A stretch of 64,000 bases of DNA from Streptomyces sp. NBC_01460 (GTDB lineage Bacteria > Actinomycetota > Actinomycetes > Streptomycetales > Streptomycetaceae), in NCBI RefSeq assembly GCF_036227405.1, contig NZ_CP109473.1, forward strand, positions 4,836,001-4,900,000, written 5' to 3'. Positions 53,176-64,000 of this stretch are shown in pieces. Position 1 is the first letter of the stretch; each line of letters begins with the position of its first letter. The notes below the pieces were generated by a model. That model was given only the letters and a program-made list of their open reading frames with translations, was not told the DNA's origin and made no database searches. The position numbers and the translations under genes were made by a program.

Positions 53176-53256
53176 TGTGCACGATCTTGATGAGGCGGCG
53201 AGCCGAATCGCCCGATGCGGTCCAACGGTCAAGGACGACTGGAAGGAGCGAGGAGC

Positions 53257-53616
53257 GTGAATGCCTACGCGCCCATCCTCGTGCTCGGCGCCCTCGGGGC
53301 AGGGTTTGCGATCTTCTCCGTGGTCATGGCCACGCTTATCGGCCCTAAGCGGTACAACCGAGCAAAGCTCGAAGCGTACGAGTGCGGCATCGAACCCACC
53401 CCCACTCCAGCCGGAGGCGGCCGTTTCCCCATCAAGTACTACCTGACGGCGATGCTGTTCATCGTCTTCGACATCGAGATCGTCTTCCTCTATCCCTGGG
53501 CGGTCACCTTCGACGCCCTGGGGATCTTCGGGCTCGTGGAGATGCTGCTCTTCGTGCTCACCGTCTTCGTCGCCTACGCGTATGTGTGGCGCCGGGGCGG
53601 CCTGGAATGGGACTGA
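53257..53616 (+). CDS. nuoA: NADH-quinone oxidoreductase subunit A
   Basis: A 119-residue membrane subunit of the NDH-1 proton pump with three helices; the conserved loop AYECGIEPTP and FPIKYYLTAMLFIVFDIEIV are diagnostic. GTG start with a doubled ribosome site (GGAAGGAG, AGGAG). First gene of the nuo operon. Confidence 0.95.
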   Translation: MNAYAPILVLGALGAGFAIFSVVMATLIGPKRYNRAKLEAYECGIEPTPTPAGGGRFPIKYYLTAMLFIVFDIEIVFLYPWAVTFDALGIFGLVEMLLFVLTVFVAYAYVWRRGGLEWD

Positions 53617-53634
53617 GGGGCTGAGGGGCACACC

Positions 53635-54189
53635 ATGGGACTCGAAGAGAAGCTGCCGAGCGGCTTCGTGCTGACCACTGTCGAGCAGGCCGCCGGCTGG
53701 GTACGGAAGTCCTCCGTCTTCCCCGCCACCTTCGGCCTCGCCTGCTGCGCCATCGAGATGATGACGACCGGCGCCGGGCGGTACGACCTGGCCCGGTTCG
53801 GGATGGAGGTCTTCCGCGGTTCGCCGCGGCAGGCGGACCTGATGATCGTCGCGGGGCGGGTCAGCCAGAAGATGGCACCCGTCCTCCGGCAGGTCTACGA
53901 CCAGATGCCGAGCCCCAAGTGGGTCATCTCCATGGGGGTGTGCGCGTCATCGGGTGGAATGTTCAATAATTACGCGATTGTTCAGGGTGTTGATCATATT
54001 GTCCCGGTCGACATCTATCTGCCGGGATGCCCGCCGCGTCCCGAGATGCTGATCGACGCCATCCTCAAGCTCCACCAGAAGATCCAGGGCACCAAGCTCG
54101 GGGTCAACGCGGAGGAGGCCGCCCGCGAGGCGGAGGAGGCGGCCCTCAAGGCGCTCCCCCTGATCGAGATGAAGGGGCTGCTGCGGTGA
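53635..54189 (+). CDS. nuoB: NADH-quinone oxidoreductase subunit B
   Basis: A 184-residue peripheral subunit carrying cluster N2. The ligands are seen in LACCAIEMM (tandem Cys), MGVCASSGG and GCPPRPE. A remarkable AT-rich stretch (53958-54003) codes for the residues just after the third Cys ([18 protein letters not shown]). Stop overlaps the nuoC GTG. Confidence 0.95.
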   Translation: MGLEEKLPSGFVLTTVEQAAGWVRKSSVFPATFGLACCAIEMMTTGAGRYDLARFGMEVFRGSPRQADLMIVAGRVSQKMAPVLRQVYDQMPSPKWVISMGVCASSGGMFNNYAIVQGVDHIVPVDIYLPGCPPRPEMLIDAILKLHQKIQGTKLGVNAEEAAREAEEAALKALPLIEMKGLLR

Positions 54190-54896
54190 GCGAGGAACAG
54201 AACGGCACGGCGGTACCCACCCCCCGCGACGACTCCGGTGAGGTCGTCGGCGTACGCAAGGGGATGTTCGGCGCCAACAACGGCGGGGACACCTCCGGCT
54301 ACGGCGGGCTGGTCCGCACGGTGACCCTTCCGGGAGCCACCTCCCGGCCGTACGGCGGCTGGTTCGACGAGGTGGCGGACGAGCTGGAAGGGGCCCTGGA
54401 GGAACAGGACCTGCTCCCCGGCGACGTCATCGAGAAGACGGTCGTCGACCGGGGCGAACTCACCTTCTTCATCGCCCGCGAGCACCTGGTCCAGGTCGCC
54501 CGCACCCTGCGGGACGACCCGGCCCTGCGCTTCGAGCTCTGCACGGGCGTCAACGGTGTCCACTACCTGCGGGACAAGGGGCGCGAGCTGCACGCGGTCT
54601 ACCACCTGCGCTCGCTCACCCACGGGCGGCTGATCCGCCTGGAGGTGTCCGCCCCCGACAGCGACCCGCACGTCCCGTCGCTCGTCGGGGTCTACCCGGC
54701 CAACGACTGGCACGAGCGCGAGACCTACGACTTCTTCGGCCTGATCTTCGACGGGCACCCCGCCCTGACCCGGATCATGATGCCGGACGACTGGCAGGGC
54801 TTCCCGCAGCGCAAGGACTACCCGCTCGGCGGCATCGCCGTCGAGTACAAGGGCGCCCAGATCCCGGCTCCGGACCAGCGGAGGTCGTACAGCTGA
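54186..54896 (+). CDS. nuoC: NADH-quinone oxidoreductase subunit C
   Basis: A 236-residue subunit of the peripheral arm. After about 60 extra N-terminal residues the 30-kDa domain shows [12 protein letters not shown] and the diagnostic [18 protein letters not shown] plus DYPLGG. Start GTG overlaps the nuoB stop by 3 bases. Confidence 0.94.
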   Translation: MSEEQNGTAVPTPRDDSGEVVGVRKGMFGANNGGDTSGYGGLVRTVTLPGATSRPYGGWFDEVADELEGALEEQDLLPGDVIEKTVVDRGELTFFIAREHLVQVARTLRDDPALRFELCTGVNGVHYLRDKGRELHAVYHLRSLTHGRLIRLEVSAPDSDPHVPSLVGVYPANDWHERETYDFFGLIFDGHPALTRIMMPDDWQGFPQRKDYPLGGIAVEYKGAQIPAPDQRRSYS

Positions 54897-56218
54897 TGAC
54901 TACTCCCCACGCAACGCCCAGGGCCACGACCGAGGGGACTGTATATACAGTCACCGGCGGCGACTGGGACGAGGTCGTCGAGTCCGCCGCGAAGTCGGAC
55001 GACGAGCGCATCATCGTCAACATGGGTCCCCAGCACCCGTCCACGCACGGCGTGCTGAGGCTGATCCTGGAGATCGACGGCGAGACCGTCACCGAGGCCC
55101 GCTGCGGCATCGGCTACCTCCACACCGGCATCGAGAAGAACCTCGAATTCCGGAACTGGACCCAGGGCACCACCTTCGTGACCCGCATGGACTACCTGAC
55201 CCCGTTCTTCAACGAGGCGGCCTACTGCCTCGGGGTCGAGAAGCTCCTCGGCATCGAGGACCAGATCCCCGACCGGGCCACCGTCCTGCGCGTGCTCCTC
55301 ATGGAGCTCAACCGGATCTCCTCGCACCTGGTGTGCATCGCCACCGGCGGCATGGAGCTCGGCGCCACGACGATCATGATCTACGGTTTCCGCGACCGTG
55401 AACTGGTCCTCGACATCTTCGAGCTCATCACCGGCCTCCGGATGAACCACGCGTTCATCCGTCCCGGCGGCCTCGCCCAGGACCTGCCCATGGGCGCGGT
55501 CGACCGGCTGCGCGAGTTCATCAGGACCATGAAGAAGAACCTGCCGGAGTACGACAAGCTCGCGACCGGCAACCCCATCTTCAAGGCACGCATGCAGGAC
55601 GTCGGCTACCTCGACCTGACCGGCTGCGTGGCGCTCGGCGCCACCGGCCCGCTCCTCAGGTCCGCCGGGCTCCCGCACGACCTGCGCAAGACCGATCCGT
55701 ACTGCGGCTACGAGACCTACGAGTTCGACGTGCCCACCACGGACACCTGCGACGCCTACGGCCGCTTCCTCATCCGTCTCGAGGAGATGCGCCAGTCGCT
55801 CAGGATCGTCGAGCAGTGCCTGGACCGGCTGGAGCCGGGCCCGGTCATGGTCGCCGACAAGAAGATCGCCTGGCCCGCGCAGCTCGCGCTGGGACCCGAC
55901 GGACTCGGCAACTCGCTCGACCACATCAAGAAGATCATGGGCACCTCCATGGAGGCCCTGATCCACCACTTCAAGCTGGTGACCGAGGGCTTCCGGGTCC
56001 CGGCCGGGCAGGCGTACACCGCCATCGAGTCGCCCAAGGGCGAACTCGGCGTGCACGTGGTCTCGGACGGCGGCACGCGCCCCTACCGGGTCCATTTCCG
56101 CGACCCGTCCTTCACCAACCTGCAAGCCATGGCGGCGATGTGCGAGGGCGGCCAGGTCGCCGACGTCATCGTCGCCGTCGCGTCCATCGACCCCGTGATG
56201 GGAGGCGTCGACCGGTGA
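54896..56218 (+). CDS. nuoD: NADH-quinone oxidoreductase subunit D
   Basis: A 440-residue 49-kDa subunit that forms the quinone pocket with Nuo[24 protein letters not shown] and the C-terminal [20 protein letters not shown] are conserved. The first 30 residues form a poorly conserved tail that contains a 16-bp palindrome at DNA level. ATG shares one base with the nuoC stop. Confidence 0.95.
   Translation: MTTPHATPRATTEGTVYTVTGGDWDEVVESAAKSDDERIIVNMGPQHPSTHGVLRLILEIDGETVTEARCGIGYLHTGIEKNLEFRNWTQGTTFVTRMDYLTPFFNEAAYCLGVEKLLGIEDQIPDRATVLRVLLMELNRISSHLVCIATGGMELGATTIMIYGFRDRELVLDIFELITGLRMNHAFIRPGGLAQDLPMGAVDRLREFIRTMKKNLPEYDKLATGNPIFKARMQDVGYLDLTGCVALGATGPLLRSAGLPHDLRKTDPYCGYETYEFDVPTTDTCDAYGRFLIRLEEMRQSLRIVEQCLDRLEPGPVMVADKKIAWPAQLALGPDGLGNSLDHIKKIMGTSMEALIHHFKLVTEGFRVPAGQAYTAIESPKGELGVHVVSDGGTRPYRVHFRDPSFTNLQAMAAMCEGGQVADVIVAVASIDPVMGGVDR
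54937..54952. promoter_or_regulatory. 16-bp perfect palindrome inside nuoD
   Basis: GACTGTATATACAGTC is fully self-complementary and forces the codons GTA-TAT-ACA, all rare in this genome, in the non-conserved N-terminal tail of NuoD. Looks like an operator or internal control site; the binding factor is unknown. Confidence 0.5.
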
Positions 56219-57087
56219 CCGCGTCCAACCAAGAAGTCAGCCTGGGGATGCCGCAGCTCCCCGCCCCGCCCTACCCGGCCGACGTGCTGAACCGGCTCGA
56301 AGCGGACGCGAAGGAGGTGATCGCCCGCTATCCCGGCAGCCGCTCCGCGCTGCTGCCGCTGCTGCACCTGGTGCAGTCCGAGGAGGGGTTCGTCTCCCGC
56401 ACGGGCGTCGCGTTCTGCGCGGACCAGCTCGGCCTCACCACCGCCGAGGTCACCGCGGTCTCCACCTTCTACTCGATGTACCGGCGCCGGCAGAGCGGTG
56501 AGTACCAGGTCGGCGTCTGCACCAACACCCTGTGCGCGGTCATGGGCGGCGACGCCATCTTCGACCAGCTCAAGGAGCACCTGGGCGTCGGCAACCACGA
56601 GACGACCGAGGACGGCAAGGTCACCCTCGAACACATCGAGTGCAACGCGGCCTGCGACTTCGCACCCGTCGTGATGGTGAACTGGGAGTTCTTCGACAAC
56701 CAGACGCCCGAGAGCGCGACACGGCTCGTCGACGACCTGCTCGCCGGCCGCACCGTGGAGCCCACCCGGGGCGCGCCGCTCTGCACCTACAAGGAGACGT
56801 CCCGGATCCTGGCCGGCTTCCCCGACGGGCGCCCCGGCGCCGTCGAGGCGAGCGGCGGAGCCGGCGCCGCCTCCCTGATCGGGCTGAAGCTCGCCAGGGG
56901 CGAGGCCGCGCCGCATGCGCGCGTGGTCGGGCAGCGGGGCGGGACACCGCAGGACGCCGCACCCCAGGACGCCCAGCCCCACGACCCGTCGCCGACCGAG
57001 CACCTCAGCTCGCACGACGCGCCGCAGCAGACGTCGGCCTCCGACCCGGAGCACCCGGCCGGGCCCACCGCCGAGGAGGGGGAGTGA
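56215..57087 (+). CDS. nuoE: NADH-quinone oxidoreductase subunit E
   Basis: A 290-residue 24-kDa-type subunit with the N1a [2Fe-2S] ligands in VCTNTLC and ECNAACD. The normal protein ends near residue 190; here about 100 low-complexity residues (Ala, Pro, Gln, Asp, His, Ser) follow. GTG start overlaps the nuoD stop. Confidence 0.94.
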   Translation: MTASNQEVSLGMPQLPAPPYPADVLNRLEADAKEVIARYPGSRSALLPLLHLVQSEEGFVSRTGVAFCADQLGLTTAEVTAVSTFYSMYRRRQSGEYQVGVCTNTLCAVMGGDAIFDQLKEHLGVGNHETTEDGKVTLEHIECNAACDFAPVVMVNWEFFDNQTPESATRLVDDLLAGRTVEPTRGAPLCTYKETSRILAGFPDGRPGAVEASGGAGAASLIGLKLARGEAAPHARVVGQRGGTPQDAAPQDAQPHDPSPTEHLSSHDAPQQTSASDPEHPAGPTAEEGE

Positions 57088-58460
57088 TGACCTTGGCAGC
57101 CGAGATCGACAAGAACGGGACCAGCCCGGAGAAGCTCCTCTCCCCGGTCCTCTCCTCCTTCTGGGACGAACCCGAGTCCTGGACGCTGGACACCTACCGC
57201 CGCCACGACGGCTACGAGGGACTGCGCAAGGCCCTGGCCATGGCGCCCGACGACCTCATCGCGTACGTCAAGGACTCCGGTCTGCGCGGACGTGGGGGCG
57301 CGGGCTTCCCCACCGGCATGAAGTGGCAGTTCATCCCGCAGGGTGACGGCAAGCCGCACTACCTCGTCGTCAATGCCGACGAGTCGGAGCCCGGGACCTG
57401 CAAGGACATCCCGCTCCTCTTCGCGAACCCGCACAGCCTCATCGAGGGCATCGTGATCGCCTGTTACGCGATCCGCTCCTCGCACGCCTTCATCTATCTG
57501 CGCGGTGAGGTAGTCCCGGTGCTGCGCCGGCTGCACGAGGCCGTGCGCGAGGCGTACGAGGCGGGTTATCTGGGGGCGAACATCCTGGGTTCGGGGCTCG
57601 ACCTGGAACTCACGGTGCACGCGGGTGCCGGTGCGTACATCTGCGGAGAGGAAACCGCGCTGCTCGACTCGCTCGAAGGACGGCGCGGCCAGCCCCGGCT
57701 GCGTCCCCCCTTCCCCGCGGTCGCCGGTCTGTACGCCTGTCCCACCGTCGTGAACAACGTCGAGTCCATCGCCTCGGTTCCCGCGATCCTGCACAGGGGC
57801 AAGGACTGGTTCAAGTCGATGGGCAGCGAGAAGTCCCCGGGCTTCACGCTCTACTCGCTCAGCGGGCACGTCACCAGTCCCGGCCAGTACGAGGCGCCGC
57901 TCGGCATCACCCTGCGCCAGCTGCTCGACATGAGCGGCGGCATCCGGGAAGGGCACCGCCTGAAGTTCTGGACACCCGGCGGCTCCTCCACCCCCATGTT
58001 CACCGAGGAACACCTCGACGTCCCCCTGGACTACGAGGGAGTCGGCGCCGCCGGGTCCATGCTCGGCACCAAGGCGCTGCAGTGCTTCGACGAGACCACC
58101 TGCGTGGTCCGCGCCGTCACCCGCTGGACCGAGTTCTACGCCCACGAGTCCTGCGGCAAGTGCACGCCGTGCCGTGAGGGCACCTACTGGCTCGTCCAGC
58201 TGCTCCGCGACATCGAGGCCGGCAAGGGACAGATGGCCGACCTCGACAAGCTGAACGACATCGCCGACACCATCAACGGCAAGTCGTTCTGCGCCCTCGG
58301 CGACGGCGCCGCCGCACCGATCTTCTCCTCGCTGAAGTACTTCCGCGAGGAGTACGAGCAGCACATCACCGGCAAGGGCTGCCCCTTCGACCCGGCCCGG
58401 TCGACCCTCTGGGCCGACGACAAGGACGACAAGAACGCTCACCGGGGGGTGAACGCATGA
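57087..58460 (+). CDS. nuoF: NADH-quinone oxidoreductase subunit F
   Basis: A 457-residue subunit that binds NADH and [19 protein letters not shown] is the NADH loop, [12 protein letters not shown] the FMN site and [12 protein letters not shown] plus the distant Cys in SFCALG bind cluster N3. ATG shares a base with the nuoE stop. Confidence 0.95.
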   Translation: MTLAAEIDKNGTSPEKLLSPVLSSFWDEPESWTLDTYRRHDGYEGLRKALAMAPDDLIAYVKDSGLRGRGGAGFPTGMKWQFIPQGDGKPHYLVVNADESEPGTCKDIPLLFANPHSLIEGIVIACYAIRSSHAFIYLRGEVVPVLRRLHEAVREAYEAGYLGANILGSGLDLELTVHAGAGAYICGEETALLDSLEGRRGQPRLRPPFPAVAGLYACPTVVNNVESIASVPAILHRGKDWFKSMGSEKSPGFTLYSLSGHVTSPGQYEAPLGITLRQLLDMSGGIREGHRLKFWTPGGSSTPMFTEEHLDVPLDYEGVGAAGSMLGTKALQCFDETTCVVRAVTRWTEFYAHESCGKCTPCREGTYWLVQLLRDIEAGKGQMADLDKLNDIADTINGKSFCALGDGAAAPIFSSLKYFREEYEQHITGKGCPFDPARSTLWADDKDDKNAHRGVNA

Positions 58461-60964
58461 CAGTCACCACGAGTGCGCCCTCCGGGGGCGGCGAGGCGGC
58501 GGTTCCGCCCGAGGACCTCGTCACGCTCACGATCGACGGCATCGAGATCAGCGTGCCCAAGGGCACCCTCGTCATCCGCGCCGCCGAGCTCCTGGGCATC
58601 GAGATCCCGCGCTTCTGCGACCACCCGCTCCTCGACCCGGTCGGCGCCTGCCGGCAGTGCATCGTCGAGGTCGAGGGCCAGCGCAAGCCGATGGCCTCCT
58701 GCACGATCACCTGCACCGACGGCATGGTCGTGAAGTCCCAGATCAGCTCGCCCGTCGCGGAGAAGGCCCAGAAGGGGGTGATGGAGCTCCTGCTCATCAA
58801 CCACCCGCTGGACTGCCCGGTCTGCGACAAGGGCGGCGAGTGCCCCCTGCAGAACCAGGCGATGTCGCACGGCGGCGCCGACTCCCGCTTCGACGGGAAG
58901 AAGCGCACGTTCGAGAAGCCCGTCCCCATCTCCACCCAGGTGCTGCTGGACCGCGAGCGGTGCGTGCTCTGCGCGCGGTGCACCCGCTTCTCCAACCAGG
59001 TGGCGGGCGACCCGATGATCGAGCTCCTGGAGCGCGGCGCGCTCCAGCAGGTCGGTACCGGCCAGGGCGACCCCTTCGAGTCGTACTTCTCGGGCAACAC
59101 CATCCAGATCTGCCCCGTCGGGGCGCTGACCTCGGCGGCGTACCGCTTCCGCTCGCGCCCCTTCGACCTGGTGTCGACGCCCTCCGTGTGCGAGCACTGC
59201 GCCGGCGGCTGCGCGACCCGGACCGACCACCGGCGCGGCAAGGTCATGCGGCGGCTCGCCGCCGACGACCCCGAGGTCAACGAGGAGTGGCTCTGCGACA
59301 AGGGCCGCTTCGGCTTCCGCTACGCCCAGCAGCGCGACCGGCTCACCAGGCCGCTCGTGCGCAACGCGGACGGTGTGCTGGAGCCCGCGAGCTGGCCCGA
59401 GGCGCTGGAGGCCGCGGCGGCCGGTCTCTCGGCGGCGCGCGGCAGGACCGGGGTCCTCACCGGGGGCCGGCTGACCGTCGAGGACGCCTACGCGTACAGC
59501 AAGTTCGCGCGGATCGCCCTCGACACCAACGACATCGACTTCCGGGCCCGTGTCCACAGCGGTGAGGAGGCCGACTTCCTCGCCGCGCGGGTGGCGGGGC
59601 GCGGACGCGACCTGGACGGCAGCGGCGTCACGTACACCGCGCTGGAGAAGGCCCCGGCCGTCCTGCTGGCCGGCTTCGAGTCCGAGGAGGAGGCGCCCGG
59701 CGTCTTCCTCCGGCTCCGCAAGGCCCACCGCAAGCACGGGCAGCGGACGTTCGCGCTCGCCTCGCACGCGAGCCGGGGCCTGGTGAAGACGGGCGGGACG
59801 CTCCTCCCCGCCGCACCCGGCACCGAGACCGAATGGCTGGACGCCCTCGCGGGCGGCGTCGGCCTGGAGGCCGAGGGCGCCGCGGCGGCCGAGGCGCTGC
59901 GCGCCGAGGGCGCCGTGATCGTGGTGGGCGAACGGCTCGCCGGGGTGCCCGGCGGGCTCACCGCCGCCCTGCGCACCGCCGCCGCGACCGGCGCCGCACT
60001 GGTGTGGATCCCCCGCCGGGCCGGCGAACGCGGCGCGCTGGAGGCGGGCGCGCTCCCGTCGCTGCTGCCCGGCGGCCGCCCCGCGACGGACCCGCGGGCC
60101 AGGGAGGAGGTGGCCTCCGTCTGGGGCGTCGCCGAACTCCCCTCCCGGTTCGGCCGCGACACCGGCCAGATCGTGGAGGCCGCGGCCACCGGTGAGCTCG
60201 GCGCGCTGCTGGTCGCCGGGGTCGACCCCGAGGACCTGCCCGATCCGGCGGGGGCGCTGCGCGCGCTGGACGAGGTCGGGTTCCTGGTCTCGCTGGAGAT
60301 CCGGCCCGGCGCGGTCACCGAGCGCGCCGACGTGATCCTTCCCGTCGCGGCGGTCGCGGAGAAGCCCGGGACCTTCCTCAACTGGGAAGGCAGGGCGCGG
60401 ATGTTCGAGGCCGCGCTGAAGCCCGAGCAGCTGCCGCGGACGCTCTGCCCGACCGACGCGCGCGTGCTGCACATGCTGGCCGACGCGCTCGACGTCCACC
60501 TCGCGCTGCCCGACCTGCGGGCGGCCCGCCGTGAGCTCGACCGCCTCGGCGGCTGGCAGGGCGGCCACGCCGAGGACCCGCGGGCCACGTCCCGCCCGGT
60601 TCCCCGGCCCGGCGACGGCGAGGCGGTCCTCGCGGGCCACCGGATGCTGCTCGACCGGGGCAGGCTCCAGGAGGGCGACGAGGCGCTGGCCGGAACGCGG
60701 CACGCGGCCGTCGCCCGGCTCTCGCCGGCCACCGCGGCCGAGTCCGGGGTGAAGGACGGCGACCTGCTGGCCGTCACCGGCCCCGCCGGCACCACCGAAC
60801 TCCCGCTGGCCGTCACCGAGATGCCGGACCGGGTCGTGTGGGTGCCGCTGGACTCCGTCGGCCGGGGCGTCCCCGCCGACACCGGCGCCCAGCCGGGCGG
60901 ACTGGTCCGGATCGGTCCGGCCGCCCCGGGTTCCCACGTCGTGACAACGGAGGTAGGAGAGTGA
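58457..60964 (+). CDS. nuoG: NADH-quinone oxidoreductase subunit G
   Basis: An 835-residue subunit with the electron wire. Ferredoxin-type ligands [15 protein letters not shown], then [20 protein letters not shown] and the later [14 protein letters not shown] (residues about 247-254) binds the extra N7-type cluster found in some bacteria. A long molybdopterin-oxidoreductase-like region follows, without Mo-cofactor ligands that I recognise. ATG overlaps nuoF by 4 bases. Confidence 0.95.
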   Translation: MTVTTSAPSGGGEAAVPPEDLVTLTIDGIEISVPKGTLVIRAAELLGIEIPRFCDHPLLDPVGACRQCIVEVEGQRKPMASCTITCTDGMVVKSQISSPVAEKAQKGVMELLLINHPLDCPVCDKGGECPLQNQAMSHGGADSRFDGKKRTFEKPVPISTQVLLDRERCVLCARCTRFSNQVAGDPMIELLERGALQQVGTGQGDPFESYFSGNTIQICPVGALTSAAYRFRSRPFDLVSTPSVCEHCAGGCATRTDHRRGKVMRRLAADDPEVNEEWLCDKGRFGFRYAQQRDRLTRPLVRNADGVLEPASWPEALEAAAAGLSAARGRTGVLTGGRLTVEDAYAYSKFARIALDTNDIDFRARVHSGEEADFLAARVAGRGRDLDGSGVTYTALEKAPAVLLAGFESEEEAPGVFLRLRKAHRKHGQRTFALASHASRGLVKTGGTLLPAAPGTETEWLDALAGGVGLEAEGAAAAEALRAEGAVIVVGERLAGVPGGLTAALRTAAATGAALVWIPRRAGERGALEAGALPSLLPGGRPATDPRAREEVASVWGVAELPSRFGRDTGQIVEAAATGELGALLVAGVDPEDLPDPAGALRALDEVGFLVSLEIRPGAVTERADVILPVAAVAEKPGTFLNWEGRARMFEAALKPEQLPRTLCPTDARVLHMLADALDVHLALPDLRAARRELDRLGGWQGGHAEDPRATSRPVPRPGDGEAVLAGHRMLLDRGRLQEGDEALAGTRHAAVARLSPATAAESGVKDGDLLAVTGPAGTTELPLAVTEMPDRVVWVPLDSVGRGVPADTGAQPGGLVRIGPAAPGSHVVTTEVGE

Positions 60965-62379
60965 CCGGCCTCGCCCAACTCGCCGCGGCACCGCGGGGGA
61001 CCGTCCTCGCGGCCGAGGACCTCTCGATGTTCGGCACGGACCCCTGGTGGCTCGTCGTCGTCAAGGCGGTGTTCTGCTTCGCGTTCCTGATGGTGACCGT
61101 GCTCTTCTCCATCGTGTGGGAGCGCAAGGTCGTCGCCTGGATGCAGCTGCGCATCGGGCCCAACCGGCACGGCCCCTGGGGCATGCTCCAGTCGCTCGCC
61201 GACGGCATCAAGCTGATGCTCAAGGAAGACGTCGTCGTCAAGCGCGCCGACAAGGTCGTCTACATCCTGGCCCCGATCGTGGCCGCCGCACCCGCGTTCA
61301 TGGCGATCGCGGTGATCCCGTTCGGCCCGTCCGGCAACGAGGTCTCGATCTTCGGCCACCGCACGACGATGCAGCTGACCGACCTGCCGATCGCGATGCT
61401 GTACATCCTCGCGGTCGCCTCCGTCGGCATCTACGGCATCGTGCTGGCCGGCTGGTCCTCCGGATCGACGTATCCGCTGCTCGGCGGTCTGCGCTCCTGC
61501 GCCCAGATGATCAGCTACGAGATCGCGATGGGCGCCGCGTTCGCCTCGGTGTTCCTCTACTCGGGGTCGATGTCGACCTCGGAGATCGTGGCGGCACAGG
61601 AGGACCGCTGGTTCGTCCTCCTGCTGCCGGTCTCCTTCATCATCTACATCATCACGATGGTCGGCGAGACCAACCGCGCCCCGTTCGACATGCCCGAGTC
61701 CGAGGGCGACCTGGTCGGCGGCTTCAACACCGAGTACTCCTCGATCAAGTTCGCGATGTTCATGCTCGCCGAGTACGTCAACATGGTCACCGTCTCCGCG
61801 GTCTCCGTGACCCTGTTCCTGGGCGGCTGGCGGGCTCCGTACCCGGTCAGCACCTTCTGGGAGGGAGCGAACCACGGCTGGTGGCCGATGCTCTGGTTCG
61901 TCATCAAGGTGCAGCTGCTCCTCTTCTTCTTCATCTGGCTGCGCGGCACCCTTCCCCGCGTCCGCTACGACCAGCTGATGAAGCTCGGCTGGAAGGTCCT
62001 GATCCCGGTCTCCGTCGTCTGGCTGATGCTGGTCGCCACCGTCAGGGCGATGAACAACGAGGGCTACGACTACTCCAAGATCCTGCTCTACGTCGCCGGA
62101 GCCGTGATCGGGGTCCTGCTGATCTCCTTCGTCGCCGACATCTTCCGCGACCGGAGGACCAAGGCCGCCGAGGAGGCGGCCGGACCCGAGCCGGCGTTCG
62201 ACCCGATGGCGGGCGGATATCCGGTGCCCCCGCTGCCGGGCCAGTCCCTGCCGCCGGTGCCGCGCCGTACGCCCCGACGGGAGCGGGAGCTCGTCGTCAG
62301 CGGCGGGCCGGACACCCGGAGCGACGACCTGGCGAGTGACGGAAGTGCGAGTGACGGAAGGGAGGCCGACGGTGTCTGA
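60961..62379 (+). CDS. nuoH: NADH-quinone oxidoreductase subunit H
   Basis: A 472-residue membrane subunit with eight helices that links the quinone site to the proton channels. [20 protein letters not shown] and [20 protein letters not shown] are diagnostic. A hydrophilic C-terminal tail of about 80 residues (Pro-rich, Arg/Asp) exceeds the usual length. GTG overlaps the nuoG stop by 4 bases. Confidence 0.95.
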   Translation: MTGLAQLAAAPRGTVLAAEDLSMFGTDPWWLVVVKAVFCFAFLMVTVLFSIVWERKVVAWMQLRIGPNRHGPWGMLQSLADGIKLMLKEDVVVKRADKVVYILAPIVAAAPAFMAIAVIPFGPSGNEVSIFGHRTTMQLTDLPIAMLYILAVASVGIYGIVLAGWSSGSTYPLLGGLRSCAQMISYEIAMGAAFASVFLYSGSMSTSEIVAAQEDRWFVLLLPVSFIIYIITMVGETNRAPFDMPESEGDLVGGFNTEYSSIKFAMFMLAEYVNMVTVSAVSVTLFLGGWRAPYPVSTFWEGANHGWWPMLWFVIKVQLLLFFFIWLRGTLPRVRYDQLMKLGWKVLIPVSVVWLMLVATVRAMNNEGYDYSKILLYVAGAVIGVLLISFVADIFRDRRTKAAEEAAGPEPAFDPMAGGYPVPPLPGQSLPPVPRRTPRRERELVVSGGPDTRSDDLASDGSASDGREADGV

Positions 62380-62968
62380 GTCATCGGACCCCTCAGGGGA
62401 GAAGTTCCAGAATCCTGTGGCCGGCTTCGGCGTGACCTTCAAGGCCATGTTCAAGAAGCGGCTGACGGAGCAGTACCCGGAGACGCAGAAGGTGACGGCG
62501 CCGCGCTTCCACGGGCGGCACCAGCTCAACCGCCACCCGGACGGGCTGGAGAAGTGCGTCGGCTGCGAGCTCTGCGCCTGGGCGTGTCCGGCGGACGCGA
62601 TCTACGTGGAGGGCGCGGACAACACCGACGAGGAGCGCTACTCCCCGGGGGAGCGCTACGGCCGCGTCTACCAGATCAACTACGCGCGCTGCATCCTGTG
62701 CGGGCTCTGCATCGAGGCGTGCCCCACCCGGGCACTGACCATGACGAACGAGTTCGAGCTCGCCAACACCACCCGCGAGAGCCTCATCTACACCAAGGAC
62801 GAGCTGCTCGCGGGGCTGGAGGAAGGCATGGTCGACAGCCCCCACGCGATCTTCCCCGGCATGGACGAACAGGACTACTACCGCGGTCTGGTGACCGAGG
62901 CGGCTTCCGGTACGGAGCGCCAGGTCGCCGTCTCCAAGGGAGAAGCGGACAAGGAGGTGGACGCATGA
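62372..62968 (+). CDS. nuoI: NADH-quinone oxidoreductase subunit I
   Basis: A 198-residue subunit with two [4Fe-4S] clusters N6a/N6b: [12 protein letters not shown] and [15 protein letters not shown] at 62372 with GGAAGGGAGG upstream overlaps the end of nuoH by 8 bases. Confidence 0.95.
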   Translation: MSESSDPSGEKFQNPVAGFGVTFKAMFKKRLTEQYPETQKVTAPRFHGRHQLNRHPDGLEKCVGCELCAWACPADAIYVEGADNTDEERYSPGERYGRVYQINYARCILCGLCIEACPTRALTMTNEFELANTTRESLIYTKDELLAGLEEGMVDSPHAIFPGMDEQDYYRGLVTEAASGTERQVAVSKGEADKEVDA

Positions 62969-63816
62969 CCGCCGCCCTGGCCGCTGCCACCGCCACCTCG
63001 ACCGGCGAGGCCGTCCAGTTCTGGATCCTCGGCACCGTCGCCGTCATCGGCGCGCTCGCGACCGTCCTCATGAAGAAGGCGGTGCACAGCGCGCTGTCGC
63101 TCGCCGGCACCATGATCGTGCTGGCGGTCTTCTACCTCGCCAACGGTGCCTACTTCCTGGGCATCGTCCAGGTCGTCGTCTACACCGGCGCGATCATGAT
63201 GCTGTTCCTCTTCGTGGTCATGCTCGTCGGTGTCACGGCGGCGGACTCGCTGAAGGAGACCCTCAAGGGACAGCGGTGGCTGGCCGCCGCCTGCGGGCTC
63301 GGCTTCGGCATCCTGCTGATCGCCGGCATCGGGCAGGCGTCCCTGTCCACCTTCAACGGCCTGGGGACGGCGAACGCCCGGCACGGCGGCAACGTCGAGG
63401 GCCTCGCCAACCTCATCTTCACCAAGTACGTCTTCGCGTTCGAGATCACCGGCGCCCTGCTGATCACGGCGACCGTCGGGGCGATGCTGCTCACCCACCG
63501 CGAGCGCACCGAGCGCGCGAAGACGCAGCGGGAGCTCTCCCACGAGCGGGTGCGCAGCAGCCACCTCCCGCCCCTGCCCGCCCCCGGTGTCTACGCCCGG
63601 CACAACGCCGTGGACATCGCGGGACTGCTGCCGGACGGCACCCCGTCCGAGCTCACCGTCATGCAGACGCTGCGGCAACGCGGCCAGATCCGCGACGTGT
63701 CCAGCGAAGCGCTCGCCGACCTCAAGGCGCTGGAACAGCGCTCGGGGGAGCGGCTCGGACGTGACCGCGGGCCGGCCCGTGACCACGCGGAAGAAGAGGA
63801 GGAGGTCGCCAAGTGA
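62965..63816 (+). CDS. nuoJ: NADH-quinone oxidoreductase subunit J
   Basis: A 283-residue membrane subunit with five helices; [20 protein letters not shown] is the diagnostic helix with the pi-bulge. A cytoplasmic tail of about 95 residues after the last helix, ending in a run of Glu, is longer than in most bacteria. ATG overlaps the nuoI stop by 4 bases. Confidence 0.94.
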   Translation: MTAALAAATATSTGEAVQFWILGTVAVIGALATVLMKKAVHSALSLAGTMIVLAVFYLANGAYFLGIVQVVVYTGAIMMLFLFVVMLVGVTAADSLKETLKGQRWLAAACGLGFGILLIAGIGQASLSTFNGLGTANARHGGNVEGLANLIFTKYVFAFEITGALLITATVGAMLLTHRERTERAKTQRELSHERVRSSHLPPLPAPGVYARHNAVDIAGLLPDGTPSELTVMQTLRQRGQIRDVSSEALADLKALEQRSGERLGRDRGPARDHAEEEEEVAK

Positions 63817-64000
63817 ATCCGGTCAACTACCTCTACCTCGCGGCCCTTTTGTTCACGATCGGCGCCTCCGGCGTCCTGATCAGGCGGAACGCGATCGTGG
63901 TGTTCATGTGCATCGAGCTGATGCTCAACGCCTGCAACCTCACGCTCGTCGCGTTCTCCCGGATGCACGGCAACCTCGACGGCCAGATCATCGCCTTCTT
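63813..64000 (+). CDS. nuoK: NADH-quinone oxidoreductase subunit K (partial)
   Basis: GTG at 63813 overlaps the nuoJ stop (GTGA). The 62 visible residues ([19 protein letters not shown], then [20 protein letters not shown]) contain the conserved membrane Glu of NuoK in IELMLNA. The 3' end is beyond the window; nuoL, M and N should follow. Confidence 0.92.
   Translation, partial: MNPVNYLYLAALLFTIGASGVLIRRNAIVVFMCIELMLNACNLTLVAFSRMHGNLDGQIIAF

Larger units (their letters stand above)
52386..53256. other. 871-base divergent control region, NlpC/P60 and nuo
   Basis: No convincing gene. It contains a hairpin (GTTAGGG 52472-52478 with CCCTAAC 52492-52498), a Crp-like palindrome (52624-52637), three helically phased AGATCAC repeats (53041-53125) and the nuo promoter with a Rex-type site. 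I looked for the c-di-AMP (ydaO) riboswitch that precedes many Streptomyces wall-hydrolase genes and did not find its conserved blocks. Confidence 0.55.

Noticed and set aside
59488..62529. Open frame of 1013 codons antisense to nuoG/nuoH
   Set aside because: Both nuo genes are certain; the antisense product is low-complexity.

Overview
The window is about 72% GC with dense, overlapping, GTG-rich genes, almost no TTA codons, and actinomycete protein families throughout (DmdR1/IdeR-type repressor, mycothiol-linked MDMPI domain, AfsK/AfsR/AfsS, futalosine-type menaquinone genes, PASTA-less Ser/Thr kinases). It is core-chromosome DNA of a Streptomyces species. From memory of the S. coelicolor map, the gene content corresponds to roughly SCO4387-SCO4426 followed by SCO4505-SCO4507 and SCO4550-SCO4572, i.e. 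two large blocks present in S. coelicolor are missing between neighbours here.

Region by region. 1-7 kb: the end of a membrane protein and its ABC ATPase, citrate synthase 2, pdxH, a PAS/GAF sensor, a UPF0309 SIS protein and the iron repressor dmdR1. 7-17 kb: an alpha/beta hydrolase with a LexA-like box and a TTA codon, an ABC exporter pair, a Prim-Pol-domain protein, an NsdA-like XRE/TPR regulator, a Gln/Pro-rich one-TM protein, a branched-chain-type binding lipoprotein and an SCO4402-like protein. 17-29 kb: purU, an ECF sigma factor overlapping a zinc-finger/MDMPI protein, STAS, EF-hand and HATPase genes, a GlxA regulator, DUF2809, an MFS permease, a degraded secreted-protein remnant, a flavin monooxygenase, pspAB-htpX and a PNPOx-like gene. 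29-39.6 kb: TetR, VOC, the afsK / afsS-afsR regulatory locus (global control of secondary metabolism) with a small secreted protein and a PIN toxin-antitoxin pair lodged inside it, and a cold shock gene.

39.8-53 kb: menaquinone theme. mqnA, a Ser/Thr kinase, mqnC, a degenerate amidohydrolase-like gene, DUF3152, a SigE-type sigma factor with a membrane partner, menG (demethylmenaquinone methyltransferase), a GNAT, a geranylgeranyl-reductase-like flavoprotein (MenJ-like), an MptB-like mannosyltransferase and an NlpC/P60 hydrolase. 53.2-64 kb: the nuoA-nuoK part of a 14-subunit NDH-1 operon, tightly coupled by start/stop overlaps, with a Rex-type operator at its promoter. MqnA/MqnC/MenG make the menaquinone that NDH-1 reduces, so the right third is a respiratory block.

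The sites I consider most worth a second look are: a minus-strand RNA with a near-perfect Shine-Dalgarno and a 12-codon ORF downstream of pdxH; the AfsR/PhoP-type direct repeats exactly over the afsS -35; the LexA-like box plus TTA codon at the hydrolase; a 16-bp palindrome written in rare codons inside nuoD; an AT-rich island inside nuoB; and a cluster of DnaA-box-like 9-mers near 29.9 kb. No CRISPR array, tRNA, rRNA, insertion sequence or biosynthetic gene cluster was seen.
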